60,154 bases of DNA, taken from positions 1 to 60,154 of the forward strand of contig JBFMBK010000016.1 in the NCBI GenBank assembly GCA_040755295.1. The letters run 5' to 3'. The notes beneath the pieces were generated by a model, which had not been told where the DNA came from, made no database searches, and worked only from the letters and a program-made list of their open reading frames with translations. This document shows, piece after piece, positions 51,677-60,001 of the stretch (the stretch's first letter is position 1; each line of letters opens with the position of its first letter). Source of the stretch: Bacillota bacterium (lineage in GTDB: Bacteria > Bacillota > Desulfotomaculia > Desulfotomaculales > Ammonificaceae). The translations under genes and the position numbers were made by a program.

Positions 51677-52714
51677 TCAATTCGTATTTTTATCTTTAAG
51701 GTAACTCTTTCTGAGTTGACCGCAGGCGGCAGAAATTCTGCTTCCCACCTCGCGGCGGACGGTTACGGCAATACGGTTACGCGCAAGAACCGATTCAAAA
51801 GCAGCCACCTGCTCCGGAGTAGGCGCTTTAAAGCGGCGTTCCACCACCCGGTTTAACGGGATAAGGTTTACGTGGCAGAGAAGTCCCTGCAAGAGATTCG
51901 CAAGCTCTACGGCCTCATCCTTACCGTCGTTCACTCCGGATACAAGTGTGTATTCGAACGTAACCCTCCGTCCCGTAATATCGGTAAATGCGCGGCAGGC
52001 CGGAATTAACGCCTTAAGCGGATAACGGCGGTTTACGGGTAAAAGCCGGCTGCGCAAATCATCGTTCGGGGCGTGAAGCGAAACAGCAAGTCCCACCTGA
52101 AGCCCCAGGCCGGCAAGCGCGTATATGCCGGGAATAACGCCGCAGGTGGAAACCGTAATGTGTCGGGCGCCGATCCCGAGCCCCACCGGGTCGGTTATAT
52201 TCTTAAGGAAACGGATTGTGTTTTCAAGGTTGTCAAAAGGCTCCCCCGTTCCCATCAATACTACATGACTGACACGCGTTCCGGTATTTTTCTGCACGAA
52301 TAAAACCTGATCATAAATCTCACCCGCGGTAAGATTCCTGTTGAGACCGCCGATTGCCGAGGCACAAAAACCGCAACCCATTCGGCATCCCGCCTGCGTT
52401 GAAACGCACACAGTCCGGCCCCACGGGCGGTGCATAAACACTGTTTCCACCGTTTCACCGTCATCAAATCCTAAAAGGTATTTTATGGTCATGCCGTCCG
52501 TGGATACACTACTTCTGAGAATTTCAGGTACGGATAATGTTGCGGCTGTCGTGAGGCGCTGTCTGAACCGTAGAGGCAGATTCGTCATGGCGTCGAAAGC
52601 CGCAACACCTTTTACAAAGATCCAGTCAATAACCTGATGCGCCCTAAAGCGCGGTTCTCCTAGACTATTAATGAACGATTCGACTTCCTCAAAAGACAGT
52701 TCCTTTATGTTCAC
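51677..52714 (-). CDS. rlmN: 23S rRNA (adenine-C2)-methyltransferase RlmN
   Basis: A radical SAM enzyme that methylates A2503 of 23S rRNA and A37 of some tRNAs. The cluster motif is Cys-Arg-Met-Gly-Cys-Gly-Phe-Cys, Gly-Thr-Gly-Glu-Pro is the SAM loop, and the C-terminal Ala-Ala-Cys-Gly-Gln-Leu holds the methyl-carrying Cys (the other is in Val-Ser-Thr-Cys-Gly). 345 residues. GTG start with AAGGAAGT upstream. It lies 124 nt after rsmB. Confidence 0.96.
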   Translation of the reverse strand: MNIKELSFEEVESFINSLGEPRFRAHQVIDWIFVKGVAAFDAMTNLPLRFRQRLTTAATLSVPEILRSSVSTDGMTIKYLLGFDDGETVETVFMHRPWGRTVCVSTQAGCRMGCGFCASAIGGLNRNLTAGEIYDQVLFVQKNTGTRVSHVVLMGTGEPFDNLENTIRFLKNITDPVGLGIGARHITVSTCGVIPGIYALAGLGLQVGLAVSLHAPNDDLRSRLLPVNRRYPLKALIPACRAFTDITGRRVTFEYTLVSGVNDGKDEAVELANLLQGLLCHVNLIPLNRVVERRFKAPTPEQVAAFESVLARNRIAVTVRREVGSRISAACGQLRKSYLKDKNTN

Positions 52715-52838
52715 CTATACATTTTACTTCCTTTTGTGAATATGTAAAAGAGACCAATTATAACCGTTTCCTCGAAGAAAACATAGACCGGACGGCGTAA
52801 AACACCGGTACTCAAGCATCACGCTTTTTAATATAGTC

Positions 52839-54218
52839 TTAATGATAATTATTCGCGAAGAACCGCTGGAAACCCTTCCGGCGCAGTCTGGCAATAAAGA
52901 AGCCGTCCATCCACTGGTAAGGCATGATTTGGACATAACCTTCGCTTAAGGTGCCATCGGTGTCCAGTTCGGCCGACAGGAAGGGCCGAAGGTCTTCGAG
53001 AATGAAATCGGGATTTTGCGCCGAAAAATCCGTGATCTGTGATAAGTTTTCCCTGTCACTTATGGTGCATGTGCTGTACACCAAAACCCCTTGCGGTCGA
53101 ACGCACGCGGCCGCACACTGAAGTATGTCCTTCTGAAGCGCCGCAATCCGCGGTATGTCGTCAGGCACTTTACGCCACCTGATGTCGGGTTTGCGACGGA
53201 GAACACCCAGGCCGGAGCAGGGAGCATCCACAAGGACAAAGTCCGCGGTCCCTTTGAACCGTTCTTGAAGTTCACGTGCGTCGCACAGCAGTGTGTCTAT
53301 GCTATTAATGCGGAGCCGCCGGTAGTTATCGGTAACCAGCGCGAGACGGTGCGCGTGGGTATCAGCCGTTATAATCCTTCCGGTGTCACCCATCAGTTCC
53401 GCGATGTGCGTGGCTTTACCCCCGGGAGCGCCGCAGGCGTCCAGAACAAGGGCGCCCGGAGACGGGCTTAAGGCATGTGCGGCCAGCATGGAACTTTCGT
53501 CCTGAACGAAGAATAATCCTTTGCGGAAGGACTCCAACGATGAAATGCTTTTAAACCCTTGAACCGAAATCCCTTCAGGGGCGTAGGACGTCGGTGTTAC
53601 CGTTAACCCTTCTTCATTTTGCAAGGATTCTAGAAGAGCTTCTCTCGACGTGTGAAGGAGATTGGTGCGAATCGTGACGGCCGGCGGTAGGTTATCCGCC
53701 TTACAAGCGCGTATGGTTTTTTCGATCCCCAACTCCTTGAGCCACAACTCAACAAGCCAGGGGGGGTGAGAATAAGTCAGGGCGATGTGTTCTACCGGGT
53801 CGTCGTTTAGTTCAGGGAAGTGCGTATTTCCTTTTTCCCTTACGACATGGCGCAAAACGGCGTTTATAAAACCTGCTTGGCGCGGAGAGTATTTCTTGCC
53901 CAAATTCACGGCTTCGTTACACGCGGCGGCTTCGGGGATACGCTCAAGGTATAATATCTGATAGACCGCTGTCCGCAATATGTTGCGCACCCATGCGTTC
54001 TGTTCACCGAGCGGTTTCTTAACGTATTTGTTCAGTATCCAGTCGATGGTGTTGAGCCGCCGGAGGGTGCCGTAGCACAACTCGGTCAACAGCGCCCGCT
54101 CGGGCCCTTCCGGACGGTATTTCTCCATTATGCCGCCGACGGCGATGTTTGCGTATGCGTCGTTGGTTTCTGCGGCGTGTAACGCTCTTACTGCAAGCTC
54201 CCGTGCGGAATATGCCAA
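52839..54218 (-). CDS. rsmB: 16S rRNA (cytosine967-C5)-methyltransferase RsmB
   Basis: An N-terminal NusB-like RNA-binding domain (residues 1-140) precedes the SAM methyltransferase domain. The latter has Asp-Ala-Cys-Gly-Ala-Pro-Gly-Gly-Lys-Ala-Thr, Asp-Ala-Pro-Cys-Ser-Gly-Leu-Gly and Tyr-Ser-Thr-Cys-Thr-Ile (the last two hold the catalytic and release cysteines). 459 residues. TTG start after AAAAGGGGATTAGT. It sits in the usual fmt-rsmB-rlmN order. Confidence 0.95.
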   Translation of the reverse strand: MAYSARELAVRALHAAETNDAYANIAVGGIMEKYRPEGPERALLTELCYGTLRRLNTIDWILNKYVKKPLGEQNAWVRNILRTAVYQILYLERIPEAAACNEAVNLGKKYSPRQAGFINAVLRHVVREKGNTHFPELNDDPVEHIALTYSHPPWLVELWLKELGIEKTIRACKADNLPPAVTIRTNLLHTSREALLESLQNEEGLTVTPTSYAPEGISVQGFKSISSLESFRKGLFFVQDESSMLAAHALSPSPGALVLDACGAPGGKATHIAELMGDTGRIITADTHAHRLALVTDNYRRLRINSIDTLLCDARELQERFKGTADFVLVDAPCSGLGVLRRKPDIRWRKVPDDIPRIAALQKDILQCAAACVRPQGVLVYSTCTISDRENLSQITDFSAQNPDFILEDLRPFLSAELDTDGTLSEGYVQIMPYQWMDGFFIARLRRKGFQRFFANNYH

Positions 54219-54285
54219 ACTAATCCCCTTTTTATTCGCTTTTAGGGCCTTTGACGCAATGTTCTACGCAAGATGGCAAGAAAAA

Positions 54286-54403
54286 TTAACCACAGAGACA
54301 CAGAGCACACGGAGGGGAAAAGACGGAAATATGGGTATTCATTTTTGTTATTTAGTCTTGATATTCCTGTTCTCTGTGAACTCTGTGCCTCTGTGGCGAC
54401 CCA
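54286..54403. repeat. CCACAGAGACACAGAG-type inverted repeat
   Basis: AACCACAGAGACACAGAGCA at the left faces TTCTCTGTGAACTCTGTGCC and TCTGTGG at the right, about 70 nt apart with an AT-rich loop. This and the next element fill the fmt-rsmB gap of about 318 nt. Confidence 0.75.
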
Positions 54404-54489
54404 GCACTCAACTTGCTGATCTTAAGACGCGTTCTAAGTCGCATTGTATATAACGATGCAAAGAAGTTATAACATGCCATTGAGTGCTG
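54402..54489. repeat. CCCAGCACTCA inverted repeat
   Basis: CCCAGCACTCAA (54402) and TTGAGTGCTGGG (to 54489) are perfect inverted copies enclosing about 65 nt. The same 11-mer pair occurs in composite copy 6, and a single copy at 27137. Confidence 0.7.
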
Positions 54490-54537
54490 GGTGGTTCCGG
54501 CTTGTCCGGGTTAAAATACATCTCAAATGTCGTCGGA

Positions 54538-55476
54538 TTATTCTCCCAGGATCGTTCCCGCGGGCAGCGGGTGGCCGCGTAGGAACACCGCTGCGGGTAA
54601 CCGGCGGCTTCCTGCGGCCTGCAACTCCTGAAGCAGTACCGCACCCGTTCCGGCCTGGACTATTATCCCCTCTGCATTGCTTCCGATGACTTCTCCGGGT
54701 AACCCCCGAAGGGTGCCTTCCCCCGTCCATTCTTTTGCCCGCCATATTTTAAGGAGTTTTACATTTAAAAAGGTGCGTGCTCCGGGCGATGGGTCCAGGG
54801 CACGAATCCGGTCGCAGATGGCTTTGGCGTCTGCCGTCCAGGATATCTTCTCGTCCGACTTGGTAAGGGGAGGAGCCTGAACGAACTCCCCGTGCTCCTG
54901 CGGTCTGCGGGAAAGGGTACCTTTCTGCAAAAGCGAAAGGGTTTCAATCAACAGCTCGGCGCCGATCTCAGAAAGTTTTGTGTACAGGGTGCCGAAGTTG
55001 TCCGTGTCGGTAATAGGTATCGCCTTCTGGAGCAGAATATCGCCCGTATCCAGCCCTTCGTCCATTAACATTGTCGTGACCCCTGTTTCTTCTTCGCCTT
55101 TCAACAGCGCCCATTGTATCGGCGCCGCCCCTCTGTACTTGGGGAGCAGCGAGGCGTGAATATTTATACAGCCGTTGGACGGTATCGAAAGAATTTCTCT
55201 GGGGAGTATCTTTCCGTAAGCCGCTACGATAATCGCTTCCGGGGACGCATCGCGGATACGGGCGATCGATTCCTGTTCCTTCACACGAATCGGTTGGAAA
55301 ACGGTCATTCCGTGAGTAAGTGCGACATCCTTAACCGGCGGCGGGGACACCACCCCACCCCGGCCCCTCGGCCTGTCGGGCTGGGTGACTACCAGTGCGA
55401 CCTGATGGCCGGTGTTAATTAATGCTTCAAGGGCCGGAACCGCGAAGACCGGTGTACCCATGAAAACAATTCGCGT
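54538..55476 (-). CDS. fmt: Methionyl-tRNA formyltransferase, probable ACG start
   Basis: Fmt formylates initiator Met-tRNA. It has Gly-Thr-Pro-x-Phe-Ala-Val-Pro, Val-Thr-Gln-Pro-Asp-Arg-Pro-x-Gly-Arg-Gly, Asn-Ile-His-Ala-Ser-Leu-Leu-Pro-x-Tyr-Arg-Gly-Ala-Ala-Pro and Asp-x-Gly-Leu-Asp-Thr-Gly. The only ATG (55461) falls inside the conserved Arg-Ile-Val-Phe-Met-Gly-Thr strand and has no SD. The codon that aligns with the usual initiator Met is ACG (55474-55476), 6-7 nt after AAAGGGTGAT. No ATG, GTG or TTG occurs between it and the preceding in-frame TGA. I therefore infer a non-canonical ACG start. It lies 36 nt downstream of def. Confidence 0.93.
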   Translation of the reverse strand, partial: TRIVFMGTPVFAVPALEALINTGHQVALVVTQPDRPRGRGGVVSPPPVKDVALTHGMTVFQPIRVKEQESIARIRDASPEAIIVAAYGKILPREILSIPSNGCINIHASLLPKYRGAAPIQWALLKGEEETGVTTMLMDEGLDTGDILLQKAIPITDTDNFGTLYTKLSEIGAELLIETLSLLQKGTLSRRPQEHGEFVQAPPLTKSDEKISWTADAKAICDRIRALDPSPGARTFLNVKLLKIWRAKEWTGEGTLRGLPGEVIGSNAEGIIVQAGTGAVLLQELQAAGSRRLPAAVFLRGHPLPAGTILGE

Positions 55477-55512
55477 AACTAATCACCCTTTCGCATCACA
55501 TTGGCGTAACCA

Positions 55513-55971
55513 CTATCCCTCGTCGCGCACGATTTTAAGTGCCCGGTCGATGAAAAGAACACCATCGAGGTGGTCGATCTCGTGCTGCAGCGCCCTTGCA
55601 AAATAATCCTTCGCGTCGATTTCCACTGTTTCACCGTGACGGTTCATCGCTCTGACCTTCACATAGCTTGCTCTTCTTACCTCGCCCCATATTCCCGGAA
55701 GGCTTAAACATCCTTCCCGGTCAGTGACGTTTCCCTTGGCGGTAAGGATTTCCGGATTTATTAACTCGTGTAAACCGTGTCCGGCGTCCACCACGATCAC
55801 ACGTTTCGGAACGCCGACCTGCGGCGCCGCCAAGCCCAAACCGCTGGCGGAATGCATAGTTTCGGTCATGTCGTCAATAAGACGAAGCACCGCCGGGGTG
55901 ATTTTCATAACCGGCCGCGCTTTTTCCCGTAAAACCGGATCTCCGACCTGTACAATCCTAAAGACAGCCAT
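55513..55971 (-). CDS. def: Peptide deformylase
   Basis: Removes the formyl group from nascent proteins. The three motifs are Gly-Leu-Ala-Ala-Pro-Gln-Val-Gly, Glu-Gly-Cys-Leu-Ser-Leu-Pro-Gly and Gln-His-Glu-Ile-Asp-His-Leu-Asp-Gly, with the metal Cys and two His. 152 residues, ATG after AAGGAGAGAAAGG. The def-fmt pair is typical. A dispersed repeat abuts its SD. Confidence 0.97.
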   Translation of the reverse strand: MAVFRIVQVGDPVLREKARPVMKITPAVLRLIDDMTETMHSASGLGLAAPQVGVPKRVIVVDAGHGLHELINPEILTAKGNVTDREGCLSLPGIWGEVRRASYVKVRAMNRHGETVEIDAKDYFARALQHEIDHLDGVLFIDRALKIVRDEG

Positions 55972-55985
55972 CCTTTCTCTCCTTC

Positions 55986-56290
55986 GGAAATAGTGCTTCT
56001 TTCGGTGGGCGCAGCGATGAGTAACGCATTGCTGCCAACTGCGAGGTGGGGAGGTGGGGGGTTAGAGGTTAGATGCTTGTGGGGATTCGCTTATAAGCGA
56101 ATCCTTCCGAGAACTTCCAACTTCTCACTTCACACTTCCCGATCGTCCCGGTTCGTCTCCGTCGCTCTTCCTTGCTCTGCTTGCTTCTCACGGCGTTTCG
56201 TTTATGTCATACTACTGCAGCTAAGCAACACGCTTACGGGTCATTTTCGTGGTGCCGCCGAATGCGGCATCGGCGACTCCCTCAACAAAT
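55986..56290. repeat. Dispersed palindrome, composite copy 9
   Basis: The left element (AAATAGTGCTTCTTTCGGTG) abuts the def SD. The centre contains GAGGTGGGGAGG and TTAGAGGTTAGA units and a perfect 22-nt palindrome at 56083-56104. The right arm has CTTCTCACGGCGTTTCGT and TAAGCAACACGCTTACGGG. It occupies most of the 400-nt priA-def gap. Confidence 0.8.
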
Positions 56291-56371
56291 CTTTTCCTTT
56301 TGGTCTGATTATAATAATTATAAGGCTGCCGGCAACAAAACTTGCGGCGGGCAAACGTTTATTAATAAACA

Positions 56372-58582
56372 CTATACTAAACTCTGAGGGTCGACGTCGA
56401 CAGTTAACTTGATGTTTTTATGAGGGGTCATCCCTTCCAGAACATCGCGGCAGATCCGGCGCAAGGCCTCTCCGCGTTTCCCTTTTAGAATAATATGCCA
56501 CCGATAACGGCCTTTTAATTTACTAAAGGGGCACGGCGCCGGTCCAAGCACTACAAACTCACCTTCTGTGGTTGATTTTGCCAGGGAGGCGAATTCCCCG
56601 GCCTGCGAGACAACAGCATCTTCGGAAAGGCCGGAGACAAGAACCCGCAGCAACGAGGTGTAAGGAGGATAACCAAAACGTCTCCGGAAGTCGAGTTCTT
56701 TGCGGGCGAAGGCCGAGTAGTCCTGGCGGGAACTTAGCTGTACGGCGTAATGCTCCGGACAGTGGGACTGAATAACAACTTCGCCCGGCAGTTCGCCCCG
56801 TCCGGCACGTCCTGCTACCTGGTATAAAAGTTGAAAGGTTCGCTCGGCCGCCCGAAAGTCAGGCAGCAAAAGTGAGGTGTCGGCGTTGATTACACCGACA
56901 AGCGTCACCCCAGGAATATCCAGGCCTTTTGCAACCATCTGGGTGCCGATTAGGATATCCACGTCCCTGGCCATAAATGCATCGAGAATTGAAGCGTGGC
57001 TGCCCCGGCGGGCCGTCGTTTCCGCATCCATTCTCAAAACGCGGGCATTCGGATAAAAGCCGCGCACCTCTTCCTCCACCCGCTGCGTGCCGGACCCGAA
57101 TTGTTCCAACCGGCTGTCGCAAACCGGACATCTGCCGGGGTGACGTGTCCTGTGGTGGCAGTAGTGGCAGAGGAGCGTTTCCGGCTGATGATAGGTTAAC
57201 GCTATGTCACAGTTCGGACAGCGGATGATGTTCCCGCATGTCCGGCAAAGGACGAATGACGCAAACCCACGTCTGTTCAAAAAAAGCAGGACCTGTTCCT
57301 TCTTGCGAAGCTTTTGCGAGATGCGTTCGGCGAGCATTCTGCTCAATACGCTGGGGTTTCCGACCCGGAACTCTTCGCGAAGGTCCACGACCTTAATATC
57401 CGGCAGCTTGCAGCCGTCGATCCTGTTGGGAAGGGCAAGGCATCGGTACCGGTTGTTTAAAGTACGGGCATATGACTCTAGAGCCGGTGTGGCGCTTCCG
57501 AGAACCACAACCGCTTTTTCAAGGGCTCCCCGGGCGACGGCAACCTCCCGGGCGTGATAGCGCGGCGCCTGTTCTTGTTTATAGGCGGGCTCGTGTTCTT
57601 CGTCAACAACAATAAGGCCCAGATTACCGGTGGGAGCGAAAATCGCCGACCTTGCCCCCAACACTATCTGAGCCTTGCCGGATTGTACGCGTTCCCACTC
57701 GTTGTGACGCTGTTGCCGGCTCATGTTGCTGTGGATTACTGCCACCTTGTTCCCGAAGCGGGACTTGAAATGGAGTACCATCTGGTGCGCGAGTGCGATT
57801 TCAGGGACGAGAATAATAGACTGAGTTCCGGAGGCTAAAGCGGCGGCAGCGGCGTGAAGGTAAATCTCTGTTTTCCCGCTCCCCGTGACGCCGTGAATAA
57901 GAAACACCCGTTGCTCCCGGTTCCGGATCGATCTCAGTACCTCTTCGAAGGCTGATTGTTGCTCCGGATTAAGCACGGGCGGCTTGGAGTCGTCAACGGC
58001 TACCTTTCCATAAGGTGTTTCCGATAAGGGTACCGTTGTGGTTGTTACGTAACCTTTTTTTATCAACGTGTTTAACGTTGCGGCGCCAACACCGGCCTCG
58101 CGTAATAATACGGGTCTGGCGATACCGGGATGAGCGGCGATTACGTTGAGTGCCCTTACCTGGGCCGGAGCTTTTAATGATTCGAGCTGCGTCAGTATGA
58201 CTGAAGCATCTCCCTCCGGCCAGAGGCAGTGCTGGTCGCGCCTTGTTTTGTTCCCGACCGGCCCGTAAAGAACGGACAGGGCTTCGCGGTAAGTACACAG
58301 GTAGCGCGACGCAATCCACCTTGCCAGTTTAATCAAAACCGGTGGCACGGAAGGCGTTTCTTCGTCCAAAGAAAGAATTTCTTTGAGATCGATATTCGGA
58401 GAGGCTTCGTCACCCGTCGCGAGAACGCAACCGGTGACCTTTTGCCTTCCAAAAGGAACAACGACCCGCGAACCAGGCACTATCACTTCGATTAAATTTT
58501 CGGGGATTGCGTACGTAAAAACCCGGTCGAGGCCGCGCAGAGGCCGGTTTATAATTACCTGAGCTACAATCGTCTTGTTCAA
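56372..58582 (-). CDS. priA: Primosomal protein N' (PriA helicase)
   Basis: PriA restarts stalled replication forks. An N-terminal DNA-binding domain (1-200) is followed by a DEAH-like helicase core with Gly-Val-Thr-Gly-Ser-Gly-Lys-Thr-Glu (Walker A), Val-Val-Asp-Glu-Glu-His (Walker B), Gly-Ser-Ala-Thr-Pro and Gly-Thr-Gln-Met-Val-Ala-Lys-Gly. The zinc-binding insertion has eight cysteines in CxxC pairs (Cys-Arg-Thr-Cys, Cys-Pro-Asn-Cys, Cys-His-Tyr-Cys, Cys-Pro-Val-Cys). 736 residues; TTG start with GGAAGGAAAAAAC. It follows coaBC after about 156 nt. Confidence 0.96.
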   Translation of the reverse strand: MNKTIVAQVIINRPLRGLDRVFTYAIPENLIEVIVPGSRVVVPFGRQKVTGCVLATGDEASPNIDLKEILSLDEETPSVPPVLIKLARWIASRYLCTYREALSVLYGPVGNKTRRDQHCLWPEGDASVILTQLESLKAPAQVRALNVIAAHPGIARPVLLREAGVGAATLNTLIKKGYVTTTTVPLSETPYGKVAVDDSKPPVLNPEQQSAFEEVLRSIRNREQRVFLIHGVTGSGKTEIYLHAAAAALASGTQSIILVPEIALAHQMVLHFKSRFGNKVAVIHSNMSRQQRHNEWERVQSGKAQIVLGARSAIFAPTGNLGLIVVDEEHEPAYKQEQAPRYHAREVAVARGALEKAVVVLGSATPALESYARTLNNRYRCLALPNRIDGCKLPDIKVVDLREEFRVGNPSVLSRMLAERISQKLRKKEQVLLFLNRRGFASFVLCRTCGNIIRCPNCDIALTYHQPETLLCHYCHHRTRHPGRCPVCDSRLEQFGSGTQRVEEEVRGFYPNARVLRMDAETTARRGSHASILDAFMARDVDILIGTQMVAKGLDIPGVTLVGVINADTSLLLPDFRAAERTFQLLYQVAGRAGRGELPGEVVIQSHCPEHYAVQLSSRQDYSAFARKELDFRRRFGYPPYTSLLRVLVSGLSEDAVVSQAGEFASLAKSTTEGEFVVLGPAPCPFSKLKGRYRWHIILKGKRGEALRRICRDVLEGMTPHKNIKLTVDVDPQSLV

Positions 58583-58738
58583 GAATTGTTTTTTCCTTCC
58601 TGCGAGGAGTGTGCCGCACCTCGAACACCATGCTGTAACATGGATGGCTCCAGTTCCGGGAGGACCGGAGGTAAGGTGATGCCGGAAGATATGGAAGGGG
58701 TTTTTGGAAACCGCCGGCCGCCGGTTTTATCGCGGTAA

Positions 58739-59914
58739 TTAATCGTATTGCAGGAGATCAAGGATTACATCGAGCAAGCGGTGGGCAACCGAAAGCTTGT
58801 CCATCATCGGCAGTTCAATAAACCTTCCGTCGCGGAAAACCAGACCGACGGCATTGGTGTCCGTTTCAAACCCCGCACCCTCCCGTCCTATATCGTTAGC
58901 AACGATGAGATCAAGATTTTTGGCCTGAAGTTTTGTACGGGCATGATCCAGCACGTTTTCGGTTTCGGCGGCAAAGCCGACCAGAATCTGCTGATTTTTG
59001 TGACTGCCGAGTTCCATAAGGATATCCGGGTTCGGCGTAAACTTCACCGTAAGCTCCGCGTTTTCTTTCTTGATTTTCCGCTTTGATAGACTTGCAGGAC
59101 GATAATCACTGACGGCAGCGCACATTATAACGATTTGTGACGCATCAAAATGCGAAAGCACCGCTTCTCTCATTTCAAAAGCGGTGTTTATCCCTATAAA
59201 AGATACCCCGGAAGGCTTTTCGATGCTGGTAGGGCCGCTGACCAAAACAACACGGGCACCTCTGTCGCGGGCTGCCCGTGCTATGGCGTATCCCATCTTG
59301 CCGGAACTCCGGTTGGTGATGTACCGCACCGGGTCCAGGTGTTCGCGGGTCGGCCCCGCCGTAACCAGGAATTTTAATCCCTTAAGGTCCTTGGGCGCAA
59401 GAACGCCGCGGATGGTCTCCAGTACGGTCGTTGCCGGAGCCAGGCGTCCGGTCCCGGCTTTACCACAGGCCAGGCGGCCTGTTTCAGGAGGAACAAAAAC
59501 ATAACCGCGTTCCTCAAGTTTTTTGATATTCTCCTGAAGAACCGGATTCTCATACATTCGGGAATTCATTGCCGGACAAAGGATTACGGGGCTCTTAAAG
59601 GCCAGAAGAAGCGTCGTTAGGAGGTCCGGCCCGAGTCCGCAGGCGGCCTGTCCGATAACGTTTGCCGTCGCCGGGTAGACAACCAAGAGGTCGCTTTCGG
59701 ACAGGGTGATATGCGGCAGTGGGTTCTTCCCGCCGAACAGGCCGGTGAAAACACTTTGCCCGGTGAGGGTTTCGAAAACCAGGGGCCGAATGAACTCACG
59801 GGCGGCATCCGTCATAACAACCGGCACCGTTGCCCCTTCATCGCGCAGGCGTGAAACGAGTTCAGCCGCCTTGTAAGCCCCGATACCGCCGGTTACGCCG
59901 ACAACGATTTTCAT
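58739..59914 (-). CDS. coaBC: Bifunctional phosphopantothenoylcysteine decarboxylase/synthetase
   Basis: Makes 4'-phosphopantetheine for coenzyme A. The CoaC part (1-180) has Gly-Val-Thr-Gly-Gly-Ile-Gly-Ala-Tyr-Lys-Ala, Pro-Ala-Thr-Ala-Asn and Pro-Ala-Met-Asn-x-Arg-Met. The CoaB part has Thr-Ala-Gly-Pro-Thr-Arg-Glu and Asn-Arg-Ser-Ser-Gly-Lys-Met-Gly. ATG 59914 gives the family N-terminus but has a weak SD; GTG codons at 59926 and 59935 are alternatives. It lies 87 nt after rpoZ, the usual order. Confidence 0.96.
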   Translation of the reverse strand: MKIVVGVTGGIGAYKAAELVSRLRDEGATVPVVMTDAAREFIRPLVFETLTGQSVFTGLFGGKNPLPHITLSESDLLVVYPATANVIGQAACGLGPDLLTTLLLAFKSPVILCPAMNSRMYENPVLQENIKKLEERGYVFVPPETGRLACGKAGTGRLAPATTVLETIRGVLAPKDLKGLKFLVTAGPTREHLDPVRYITNRSSGKMGYAIARAARDRGARVVLVSGPTSIEKPSGVSFIGINTAFEMREAVLSHFDASQIVIMCAAVSDYRPASLSKRKIKKENAELTVKFTPNPDILMELGSHKNQQILVGFAAETENVLDHARTKLQAKNLDLIVANDIGREGAGFETDTNAVGLVFRDGRFIELPMMDKLSVAHRLLDVILDLLQYD

Positions 59915-60001
59915 CCCGTTAAGCACGACTACCACCCTGTCGAGATATTTATGTGTTTACAACGAATTAAGATTTTGAGCACTGAGAAACAGAATCGATT
60001 T

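Noticed and set aside
54289-54403. Small reading frames within the CCACAGAGACACAGAG repeat
   Set aside because: They are translations of an inverted repeat, without start signals.
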